10,917 nt of DNA from Candidatus Desulfofervidaceae bacterium. Its GTDB lineage: Bacteria; Desulfobacterota; Desulfofervidia; Desulfofervidales; Desulfofervidaceae. Positions within the stretch are counted from its first letter, which is position 1; the number at the start of each line of letters is the position of its first letter. Under the pieces are notes generated by a model, which did no database searches, was not told the DNA's origin, and saw only the letters and a list, made by a program, of their open reading frames with translations. The DNA lies in assembly GCA_021160485.1 (NCBI GenBank), contig JAGHCL010000199.1:1-10917 (forward strand), written 5' to 3'. Shown one piece after another: positions 5,195 to 10,917 of the stretch. A program made the translations under genes and the position numbers.

Positions 5195-6850
5195 CTACAT
5201 CTTTTCCGGTGCTGATACTCCTAATAAGTTAAGCCCATTTTTTATGACAACCTTTACCGCCTGGGCCAGGGCAAAACGGGCTTGCGAAATTTCTGGTGGC
5301 ATACCTAAAATGCGGTGTTTGTTATAGTAACGGTGGAACTCTCCTGCCAATTCAGTCAGATAATAAGGTAAACGATGAGGTTCTAAAGTCCGTGCCGCCC
5401 CTTCTATTACTTCTGGAAATTGAGACAACATCTTCATTAAATTAATTTCTTCCTTTGTCTCAAGTGGTGTTAGGTCAATCTGAATTAAAGGCGGAAAGAA
5501 AATGCCTCTTTCATGGGCCATTTTCTCTATACTACAAACACGCGCATAGGCATACTGGACATAAAAAACGGGATTTTCCATTGTCTGCTGCTTAGCCACT
5601 TCCAAATCAAAATCCAGGTGGCTGTCACAAGAGCGGGTGAGAAACGTAAACCGGGCTGCGTCTTTACCTACCTCGGCCAAGACTTCTTTTAAAGTAACAA
5701 ATTCACCTGCCCGGGTAGACATAGCAACAGGTTTCCCTCCCCGCTTCAAGTGCACTAGTTGTATAAGAAGAATTTTTAACGCATCTGGGGCATATCCCAT
5801 TGCCTGCATACCAGCCTTCAACCTAGGCACATAGCCATGGTGATCTGCTCCCCAAATATCTACCAGCAAATTAAACCCTCTTTCTATCTTGTCTTTGTGA
5901 TAAGCCAAATCAGAAGCAAAATAAGTAGTTGTCCCGTCTGCCTTTACCAGCACCCTGTCTTTTTCATCGCCAAAATGAGAAGAAGCAAACCAGAGGGCAC
6001 CATCTTTTTCATAGGCTAAGTTTTGCTCTTTAAGCCAGGCAAGTAATGTCTTTACCGCTCCACTTTCTACTAGGGTCTTTTCACTAAACCAGTTATCAAA
6101 CTTTACAGAAAAATTATCTAAATCGGCCTTAATATCTGCTAAAATCCTTTCGCCGGCAAAACGCGCCAACAGGGAGATGGCTTCATCTTGCGGCATGTCT
6201 TTATACTTTTCTCCTTCTTTTTCTAGCACCTCACGGGCCAGGTCTTTAATGTATTCGCCTTTATAAAAATCTGATGGAAAATCCACCTTTTCACCAAGCA
6301 ACTCCAGATAGCGCAAATAGACCGAATGTCCCAATGTGCACATCTGTTTGCCCACGTCATTGATGTAATACTCTCGGGTAACATCATATCCAGCAAAGGC
6401 AAGGACATTGGCTAGAGAATCCCCTACAGCCGCCCCCCTCCCATGGCCAATGTGTAAGGGACCGGTTGGATTAGCACTGACAAATTCTACCATTACTTTG
6501 ATGTCTTTCTTTTTCCCCTTTCCATAGTCATCTTGTTTCGTAATGATTTCTTTTACTATCTGTTGCCAAGCAATTGGTTTTAGAAAAAAATTGATAAAAC
6601 CCGGACCTGCAACTTCTACTTTTTCCACCCAATCGCAAGCAGGCAGATACTTAACTAATAACTCGGCGATTTTACGTGGAGGTTGTTTCAGCTTTTCGGT
6701 AAGCAAAAACGCAACATTTGTAGCAAAATCCCCATACCCTTCCAACTTTGGAACTTCAATGATAAAAGAAGGGATGTCTACCTCAAATCCTTCGTTTTCC
6801 TGCATCCGTTTCAGCGCTGTCAGAATGAGCTCTTTAATCTCCTGCTTCAC
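5195..6850 (-). CDS. argS: Arginyl-tRNA synthetase
   Basis: This class I synthetase charges tRNA-Arg with arginine. The 551-residue protein has the ArgRS N-terminal additional domain (about 1-90, with GYGDFATNVAFLL at 38-50). The HIGH signature is within NPTGPLHIGHGRG (H133-H136). The catalytic core includes DIWGADHHGYVPRLKA (331-346), and MSTRAGEFVTL stands at the KMSKS position (377-387). The degenerate second signature is normal for many bacterial ArgRS. A C-terminal DALR anticodon-binding domain begins around NPVFYVQYAYARVCS (426-440). Start is GTG with a GGAGGAGAAGGAG-like region just upstream. Its first 17 bp overlap the end of the preceding small gene, and the SPOR gene follows directly, so the three form one operon. 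Confidence 0.97.
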   Translation of the reverse strand: MKQEIKELILTALKRMQENEGFEVDIPSFIIEVPKLEGYGDFATNVAFLLTEKLKQPPRKIAELLVKYLPACDWVEKVEVAGPGFINFFLKPIAWQQIVKEIITKQDDYGKGKKKDIKVMVEFVSANPTGPLHIGHGRGAAVGDSLANVLAFAGYDVTREYYINDVGKQMCTLGHSVYLRYLELLGEKVDFPSDFYKGEYIKDLAREVLEKEGEKYKDMPQDEAISLLARFAGERILADIKADLDNFSVKFDNWFSEKTLVESGAVKTLLAWLKEQNLAYEKDGALWFASSHFGDEKDRVLVKADGTTTYFASDLAYHKDKIERGFNLLVDIWGADHHGYVPRLKAGMQAMGYAPDALKILLIQLVHLKRGGKPVAMSTRAGEFVTLKEVLAEVGKDAARFTFLTRSCDSHLDFDLEVAKQQTMENPVFYVQYAYARVCSIEKMAHERGIFFPPLIQIDLTPLETKEEINLMKMLSQFPEVIEGAARTLEPHRLPYYLTELAGEFHRYYNKHRILGMPPEISQARFALAQAVKVVIKNGLNLLGVSAPEKM

Positions 6851-7031
6851 ACTCCTTCTCCTCCGCTTTGACTTTTTCCTCCTTTTTCTTTTCTTTCAAA
6901 GACACATCGTAAACAAAATCAGGACAGCGAAAACTACCTGGTTCAGATTGAATACTAAACTTTTTCTTACAAAACTCCCGCCAGGCGCACACAGCACAAA
7001 GCTTTACCGGAGAGCCTAAGGTATCTGTCAT
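6834..7031 (-). CDS. Small conserved four-cysteine protein (CxxC-x5-C-x14-C), function unknown
   Basis: The 65-residue product starts MTDTLGSPVKLCAVCAWREF and ends in a highly charged Lys/Glu tail (about 44-65). Cysteines are at 12, 15, 21 and 36, with CAWREFC and RCPDF as the recognisable core. I recall similar short CxWRxxC...RCPDF proteins from Desulfobacterota genomes, but no function. Four cysteines suggest a zinc or Fe-S site (inference). I choose the ATG at 7031 over an upstream one because AAGGAGG (7037-7043) stands 5 bases before it, and the cysteine core begins soon after. It is the first gene of the argS operon and overlaps argS by 17 bp, so the two are translationally coupled. It also heads the minus side of the divergent region with miaB. 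Confidence 0.75.
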   Translation of the reverse strand: MTDTLGSPVKLCAVCAWREFCKKKFSIQSEPGSFRCPDFVYDVSLKEKKKEEKVKAEEKECEAGD

Positions 7032-7036
7032 GTTAA

Positions 7037-7043
7037 CCTCCTT
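7037..7043 (-). promoter_or_regulatory. Ribosome binding site deciding the start of the small Cys protein
   Basis: AAGGAGG on the minus strand, 5 bases before the ATG at 7031. This near-perfect anti-16S match supports the shorter 65-residue reading over one beginning at 7088. Confidence 0.85.
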
Positions 7044-7124
7044 AATTCCCAAACCATACAATAGCTTAAAATAACACCTGCCCTGCAAAGAAGCAAGACA
7101 AGAAACAAATTATCATCCTGCTCC

Positions 7125-7153
7125 TTGCCAGAAAAGGAGTTAAACGGTAAGAT
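7125..7153 (+). promoter_or_regulatory. Weak candidate promoter of miaB
   Basis: TTGCCA (7125-7130) and TAAGAT (7148-7153) are separated by 17 bases. The -35 matches the consensus at five positions and the -10 at four. Transcription would start near 7160, the miaB ATG itself, so the mRNA would be leaderless or nearly so. The lack of a well-spaced Shine-Dalgarno before miaB fits, but the call is tentative. Confidence 0.25.
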
Positions 7154-7159
7154 GAAGTT

Positions 7160-8497
7160 ATGCAGGTAAAGAAACGCTTTTTCATCCAGACTTACGGTTG
7201 CCAAATGAATGTGCACGACACCGAATACATGGCCAGTTTACTAGAAAAGGCTGGATATGTACAGACTAGGTTTCCTCAAGAGGCTGATATTTATTTGATT
7301 AACACTTGTGCTGTGCGGCAGAAGGCTGAAGAAAAGGTGTATAGCCTATTGGGACGCCTGAAATTCTTAAAGCGAAAAAGACCAAACTTAATTATCGGCG
7401 TGGGAGGATGTGTAGCCCAGAAGGAAGCAGAACGGATTATGGCTAAGATGCCTCATGTGGATTTGGTCTTTGGCACCCACCAAATTTACCGCCTATTAGA
7501 ATTTATTGAAAAGATTAGAGAGAAAAAAGAACGGATTTGCTGCATAGATTTTAACTATGAGTTAGAACCGCCTTGTGATTTGTTTCCTATACCAAGAGAA
7601 AGTTCGGTGAGGGCTTACATCACTATTATGCAAGGTTGCAATAACTTTTGCACTTATTGCATTGTGCCATATGTGCGTGGGCGTGAGGTAAGTCGTAAGA
7701 GTGAACAGATCTTGGCAGAGGCCCAGAGATTAATAGATAGGGGAGTAAAAGAGATTATTCTTCTTGGACAGAATGTAAACTCTTATGGACAAGACAGAAC
7801 AGACGAAATTAGCTTCCCTGAATTACTACGCCGACTTGATAAGCTTCCGGGATTAAAGCGACTCCGCTTTATCACCTCTCACCCTAAAGATATTTCCCCT
7901 GAGCTTATTCAGGCCTTTGGTGAATTAGAAACCCTGTGTGAACAAATCCATCTACCGGTGCAGTCCGGTTCAGACAGAATTTTAAAACGGATGGGGCGTA
8001 AATATACCCGGAGTGATTATCTCCGAAAAATAGAAGCGTTGCGCAAAGTGTGTCCTAACATTGCCATTACAACTGATTTAATTGTTGGGTTTCCTGGAGA
8101 AACAGATGCCGATTTCCGACAAACACTCTCGCTCTTAGAAGAAGTGCAATTTGATGCGATTTTTGCCTTTAAATATTCAGATAGACCACCAGCCAAAGCC
8201 GTTTCTTTTCCTGACAAAATAGATGAAAAGACAAAGGCAGAGAGATTAACAGAGGTGTTAAATCTGCAGAAACCAATTACCGAAAAAAAGAATAAAGCCA
8301 AAGAGGGAAAGATTTTAGAGGTGCTTCTGGACACCCACAGTAAGCGCAATCCAGATCAAGTGGCTGGAAGAACACGCTGTAACCGCATTGTAAATGTTCA
8401 GGCCGGCTTGGAATTTATAGGAAAGTTGGTAGAAGTCAAGACGAAAGAAGCACTCCCTCATTCATTGCGAGGAGAAGTAGTAAAAGTATTAGGTTAA
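7160..8497 (+). CDS. miaB: tRNA-2-methylthio-N6-dimethylallyladenosine synthase MiaB
   Basis: A radical-SAM methylthiotransferase that converts i6A37 to ms2i6A37 in tRNAs reading UNN codons. The 445-residue protein has the N-terminal MTTase domain with cluster cysteines C14 (TYGCQMN), C50 (NTCAVR) and C84 (GGCVAQ). The radical-SAM CxxxCxxC is at C160, C164, C167 (GCNNFCTYCIVPYVRGRE), and a C-terminal TRAM domain follows (about 375-440). HLPVQSGSDRILKRMGRKYT is the usual MiaB/RimO segment, and YVRGREVSRK with the overall length favours MiaB over RimO or MtaB. The ATG at 7160 opens on the conserved FIQTYGCQMN. Only a distant GGAG (7136-7139) precedes it, about 20 bases off. It is divergent from the argS operon and 93 bp ahead of the nuclease gene. 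Confidence 0.96.
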   Translation: MQVKKRFFIQTYGCQMNVHDTEYMASLLEKAGYVQTRFPQEADIYLINTCAVRQKAEEKVYSLLGRLKFLKRKRPNLIIGVGGCVAQKEAERIMAKMPHVDLVFGTHQIYRLLEFIEKIREKKERICCIDFNYELEPPCDLFPIPRESSVRAYITIMQGCNNFCTYCIVPYVRGREVSRKSEQILAEAQRLIDRGVKEIILLGQNVNSYGQDRTDEISFPELLRRLDKLPGLKRLRFITSHPKDISPELIQAFGELETLCEQIHLPVQSGSDRILKRMGRKYTRSDYLRKIEALRKVCPNIAITTDLIVGFPGETDADFRQTLSLLEEVQFDAIFAFKYSDRPPAKAVSFPDKIDEKTKAERLTEVLNLQKPITEKKNKAKEGKILEVLLDTHSKRNPDQVAGRTRCNRIVNVQAGLEFIGKLVEVKTKEALPHSLRGEVVKVLG

Positions 8498-8507
8498 AGA
8501 TTTGGTC

Positions 8508-8537
8508 TTGACGGTTTGCAGAAAGAGGATATTAAAT
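8508..8537 (+). promoter_or_regulatory. Candidate promoter for the bifunctional nuclease operon
   Basis: TTGACG at 8508-8513 is a five-of-six match to the -35 consensus. Two -10-like hexamers follow: TATTAA (8530-8535, 16-base spacer) and TTAAAT (8532-8537, 18-base spacer). It starts just after the miaB stop. A 7-base direct repeat TAACGCA at 8552-8558 and 8565-8571 lies between it and the AGGAGA ribosome binding site (8578-8583). Confidence 0.4.
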
Positions 8538-8590
8538 AAAATTAAGTTAACTAACGCAATAAATTAACGCAGTTTTTAGGAGAAAATGCG

Positions 8591-9085
8591 ATGTTACTAG
8601 AAATGAAAGTGTTTGGGTTAACTGTTGACCCTGTTACCAATTCTCCGATTGTTATTTTAAAAGCCGTAGAAGGAAACGAAGCCCTCCCTATATGGATTGG
8701 CATCTTAGAAGCCACTGCTATTGCTAGTGAATTAGAAGAAGTCAAGTTTTCCCGTCCGATGACTCATGATTTGTTAAAAAATGTCATTGAAACTGTGGGT
8801 GCACAGGTAGAAAAAGTAGTCGTGTGTGACTTACGAGATAACACATATTATGCTTTGATTTACCTAAAAACTCCTACCAAACAATATGAAATTGATGCTC
8901 GCCCTAGTGATGCCATTGCCCTAGCCTTACGGGTAAATGCTCCTATATTTGTAGATGAAATTGTCCTGGAAAAATCAAAACAGGCAGCTCAGACTCAAGA
9001 AGGAGTGGAGAATGAAGAAGCAAAAAAGTGGACAGAGATTTTAGAAAGTCTCTCACCTGAAGACTTTGGCAAGTATAAAATGTGA
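8591..9085 (+). CDS. Bifunctional nuclease family protein (BFN/DUF151)
   Basis: The 164-residue protein matches the DUF151/BFN family across its first 130 residues: KVFGLTVDPVTNSPIVILK, LPIWIGILEATAIASEL, RPMTHDLL, then YEIDARPSDAIALALRVNAPIFV. Family members include plant proteins with DNase and RNase activity, and a solved Thermotoga homologue. The in vivo role in bacteria is unclear to me. A charged C-terminal tail (about 131-164) follows. Start ATG has AGGAGA at 8578-8583 with a 7-base spacer. It begins a run of three close plus-strand genes (nuclease, VanZ, PHP). The gene commonly sits beside miaB in delta-type proteobacteria, as recalled. Confidence 0.9.
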   Translation: MLLEMKVFGLTVDPVTNSPIVILKAVEGNEALPIWIGILEATAIASELEEVKFSRPMTHDLLKNVIETVGAQVEKVVVCDLRDNTYYALIYLKTPTKQYEIDARPSDAIALALRVNAPIFVDEIVLEKSKQAAQTQEGVENEEAKKWTEILESLSPEDFGKYKM

Positions 9086-9094
9086 AAAGGCTAC

Positions 9095-9466
9095 TTGGGA
9101 GTGAAAGGGACAACATTAAATTGGATGCTAGTATTGGGTTATGCGGCACTCATCTTTTTTCTCTCTGCACAAAGCACTTTACCTTTACCTAAAGAAATTA
9201 CTTACCACGATAAATTCATGCACTCGTTAGGATACCTTGGTTTTGGCTTTTTACTCATCCGGGCCTTAAAAGGCTCTTTCCCTTCATTTAGTTTTAGTAA
9301 GTTGCTTTGGTTGACCGTATTGCTGTGCGCTCTTTATGGCATTTCTGATGAACTTCACCAAAGCTTCATCCCTGGCCGAGATGCAAGCGGGTATGATGTC
9401 TTGGCTGATGGGATAGGCGGTTATTTAGGAGTAATTGTCTGGAGGATAAGATGTCTTTTAAAATGA
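9095..9466 (+). CDS. VanZ-family small membrane protein
   Basis: The 123-residue integral membrane protein has about three to four transmembrane segments (near 9-25, 40-58, 68-84 and 104-118). It carries VanZ-family signatures: DKFMHSLGYLGFGFLL, and LYGISDELHQSFIPGRDASGYDVLADGIGGYLG. VanZ gave low teicoplanin resistance in enterococci, but most homologues have no assigned role, so no resistance should be assumed. It begins 9 bases after the nuclease stop. The TTG at 9095 has AAAGG 4 bases upstream; the GTG at 9101 is an alternative start. Its last 16 bp overlap the PHP gene. Confidence 0.85.
   Translation: MGVKGTTLNWMLVLGYAALIFFLSAQSTLPLPKEITYHDKFMHSLGYLGFGFLLIRALKGSFPSFSFSKLLWLTVLLCALYGISDELHQSFIPGRDASGYDVLADGIGGYLGVIVWRIRCLLK
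9441..9445 (+). promoter_or_regulatory. Ribosome binding site deciding the PHP gene start
   Basis: GGAGG lies 5 bases before the ATG at 9451 and inside the vanZ-like gene. It favours this start over the in-frame ATG at 9463, which would give an ATGA overlap but a 17-base spacing. Confidence 0.75.
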
Positions 9467-10116
9467 TTGATTTGCATACTCACTCTATTTTTAGCGATGG
9501 AGAGCTTATTCCCTTTGAATTGTGTCGGCGGGTAGAAGTAATGGAGTACGGCGCAATTGCTATTACTGACCATGCAGATACTTCTAATCTTGAGCAGATT
9601 ATCACTGGGCTCACCAAAGCAGCTCAGGCTTGGAACAGCGTAAATTCCTCACTCAAGCTCATTCCCGGAGTAGAATTAACCCATGTGCCACCTCCGTTAA
9701 TAAGACCCTTGGTGGAAAAGGCCCGGCAATTAGGGGCTAAAATCGTGGTCGTGCACGGGGAGACCCTGGTTGAACCCGTTTCCCCAGGCACAAACCGGGC
9801 CGCCTTAGAGGCAGATATAGATATTCTGGCCCATCCAGGTCTCATCACCGAAGAAGAAGTGCTTTTAGCAAAAGAGCGGGATATTTGTTTAGAGATTTCT
9901 GGCCGAAGGGGACACTCTTTTAGCAATGGTCACGTAGCTCGTTTGGCAAAGAAATTCGGAGCCAAGCTGGTCATTGATTCAGATGGCCATGCTCCAGGAG
10001 ATTTTTTAAACCTAGAGTTTGCTAGAAAAGTGGCTCTGGGTGCAGGATTAACAGAGGAAGACTTTAAAAAAATGCTTAAAAATGCTTGGGAGATTGTAAA
10101 AAAACGGCAAAAATGA
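9451..10116 (+). CDS. PHP-family metal-dependent phosphoesterase
   Basis: The 221-residue protein has the polymerase-and-histidinol-phosphatase (PHP) fold. Likely metal ligands are H9 and H11 in DLHTHS, D16, D40/H41 in ITDHAD, E75 in GVELTH, H102 in VVHGE, H128 in LAHPG, and D178/H180 in DSDGH. These build a two- or three-metal site for phosphoester hydrolysis. EISGRRGHSFSNGHV resembles the group named histidinol-phosphatase domain-containing proteins. The natural substrate is unknown, and no other his gene lies nearby, so a role in histidine synthesis is not implied. It is the last clear gene of the nuclease-VanZ-PHP run, and no hairpin terminator follows its stop. Confidence 0.9.
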   Translation: MSFKMIDLHTHSIFSDGELIPFELCRRVEVMEYGAIAITDHADTSNLEQIITGLTKAAQAWNSVNSSLKLIPGVELTHVPPPLIRPLVEKARQLGAKIVVVHGETLVEPVSPGTNRAALEADIDILAHPGLITEEEVLLAKERDICLEISGRRGHSFSNGHVARLAKKFGAKLVIDSDGHAPGDFLNLEFARKVALGAGLTEEDFKKMLKNAWEIVKKRQK

Positions 10117-10117
10117 G

Positions 10118-10285
10118 GTGGCCTTGGCTGATATAACAAAAGAGGAGAAGAAAACCTTGTTAACAAATCCTGTTTTATCATCAATTGAAAAACAAACCCA
10201 AATAATCTGTCCTTTTTGTCATAAGGAGCGAATATTAGTGCTTGTATATCTAAAATCTTTTAAGAAATTTGATAAACATACATAA
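10118..10285 (+). CDS. Doubtful small ORF with a single CxxC
   Basis: A 53-55 codon frame starts at GTG 10118 or TTG 10124, immediately after the PHP stop. It encodes a mostly charged peptide with one CPFCHKER knuckle around residue 30 and ends at a TAA at 10283-10285. Ribosome binding sites are weak: GAGGTG only 3 bases before the TTG. A single CxxC without a second pair suggests half of a zinc ribbon, perhaps the remnant of a broken gene. I do not recognise a family. It could be a genuine small gene read through from the PHP operon, a truncated one, or a chance frame. Confidence 0.3.
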   Translation: MALADITKEEKKTLLTNPVLSSIEKQTQIICPFCHKERILVLVYLKSFKKFDKHT

Positions 10286-10364
10286 AGTATGAATGAAGGG
10301 AGTTTAGGAATTAGATAAAAAACAATGTGATTGGTATATTTGTACTGTTTGGGAAGAAGGGAAA

Positions 10365-10917
10365 ATGCGAAGGCAAAATTATTATTTAATTTCAGTTTCA
10401 ACTCGTGAGAATTTAGAATTGTGTAAAAATTATGGTCTTGCCGGATTTACGAGTAGCATAAATGGAGTATGGGCATTCTTGGAAATTCAAAAGGGAGATT
10501 TTGTGTCTTTTTTATATTCAGCTAGAGCACATAACTTATATAAAGTTGTGAAAAAAGAAGCGATTGAAAATGCAGAGGAACTGCCTCCTTGGAAAAAAAT
10601 AACTTTCAAACAATCTGGACGGACATATTATTTCCCTTTTCGGATAAGTTTGAGATTAGTGAGAGAATTCAATGAACCCCTTGTTAGACCAGAATTTGCG
10701 TATGTCGCAGAAAATCTCTTATTACGTGGTGGATATAGGAAAACCCATTTTCAAGCTGACCAAACGACCCTACAATATGTCTCTCAAATGGGAAACTTAG
10801 CAAATAATAACCTTGAAGAATTATCTTTGTCTCAATATTTCACATTAATTCCAAAATTTACTCGGGAAAAGAGATTTGTAAATATTCCTAAAATTTTCCC
10901 GTTTAGAGAAGTTATAC
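10365..10917 (+). CDS. N-terminal part of an EVE/YTH-like (PUA superfamily) protein, cut by the window end
   Basis: An ATG at 10365, preceded by GAAGG, opens a frame of 184 codons that reaches the window end without a stop. It begins MRRQNYYLISVSTRENLELC, continues GLAGFTSSINGVWAFLEIQK, then GDFVSFLYSARAHNLYKVV, and later has YYFPFRISLRLVREF. A short opening strand (YYLIS), a helix, a conserved Trp (W36), an I-x-KGDFVSFLYS strand and a later YKV strand are the layout of EVE/YTH domains. These read modified bases in RNA or DNA. In prokaryotes they often form the N-terminus of McrB-like restriction GTPases or stand alone in defence loci. The region after about residue 105 (HFQADQTTLQYV, then FPFREVI) is unfamiliar. 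The effector part, if any, lies outside the window. Confidence 0.65.
   Translation, partial: MRRQNYYLISVSTRENLELCKNYGLAGFTSSINGVWAFLEIQKGDFVSFLYSARAHNLYKVVKKEAIENAEELPPWKKITFKQSGRTYYFPFRISLRLVREFNEPLVRPEFAYVAENLLLRGGYRKTHFQADQTTLQYVSQMGNLANNNLEELSLSQYFTLIPKFTREKRFVNIPKIFPFREVI

Noticed and set aside
5714..5725. Missing KMSKS in argS as a sign of a defective enzyme
   Set aside because: The position carries MSTR, and many bacterial ArgRS lack the canonical motif. HIGH and the rest of the core are intact.
6543..7019. 158-residue plus-strand frame opposite argS and the small Cys gene
   Set aside because: It is antisense to well-supported coding sequence, is rich in Phe, Ser and Leu as expected of an antisense frame, and has no domain signature.
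7152..7169. Five-codon upstream ORF overlapping the miaB start
   Set aside because: A frame this short occurs by chance, and nothing in it suggests a regulatory leader peptide.
7028..7216. 62-residue minus-strand frame overlapping the miaB start
   Set aside because: It lacks any motif, covers the divergent intergenic region and the first codons of miaB, and has no ribosome binding site.
9095..9466. VanZ-like gene as an antibiotic-resistance determinant
   Set aside because: It is a widespread family, no other van genes are present, and the context is housekeeping.

Overview
The window looks like chromosomal DNA of a Gram-negative, AT-rich, probably anaerobic bacterium. A secreted PstS without a lipobox and a membrane-anchored SPOR-domain protein both point to an outer-membrane bearing cell. 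The neighbourhoods argS next to a SPOR gene and miaB next to a bifunctional-nuclease gene are familiar from Desulfobacterota (former Deltaproteobacteria). That placement is inference from gene order and family recall; no rRNA or other marker confirms it.

Left edge (1-1180): the last codons of an unidentified gene overlap, through TTGA, an AbiEii/AbiGii-type nucleotidyltransferase gene. This looks like the downstream half of a toxin-antitoxin or abortive-infection pair. It is followed by about 460 bp without a credible gene. That gap holds two GC-rich, imperfectly palindromic blocks (795-913 and 985-1068) that appear to be related copies in opposite orientation, then a perfect 13-bp hairpin terminator (1149-1178).

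Middle (1202-4628): a stand-alone pstS on the minus strand is divergent from a tightly overlapping plus-strand operon. The operon is purU (formyl-THF deformylase), a class I SAM methyltransferase and a DUF434/DUF5616 protein. The shared intergenic region carries a TTAAC-type 11-bp direct repeat resembling a Pho box and an inverted repeat in the pstS leader. The DUF434 gene converges on, and overlaps by 34 bp, the next minus-strand operon.

Centre to right (4595-10116): a minus-strand operon reads small four-cysteine protein, argS, SPOR-domain membrane protein. It diverges from miaB, which is followed on the plus strand by a bifunctional nuclease (DUF151), a VanZ-family membrane protein and a PHP-family phosphoesterase in overlapping or near-touching reading frames. 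This is mostly housekeeping: tRNA charging and modification, envelope, nucleotide and metal-dependent hydrolysis.

Right edge (10117-10917): the coding density falls. A doubtful 53-55 residue ORF with one CxxC is followed by an incomplete ORF that runs off the window. Its N-terminus looks like a PUA-superfamily EVE/YTH-type domain, the modified-base reader fold often found in McrB-like restriction proteins. Both edges therefore carry defence-like genes flanking a housekeeping core. I found no tRNA, rRNA, CRISPR array or transposase.
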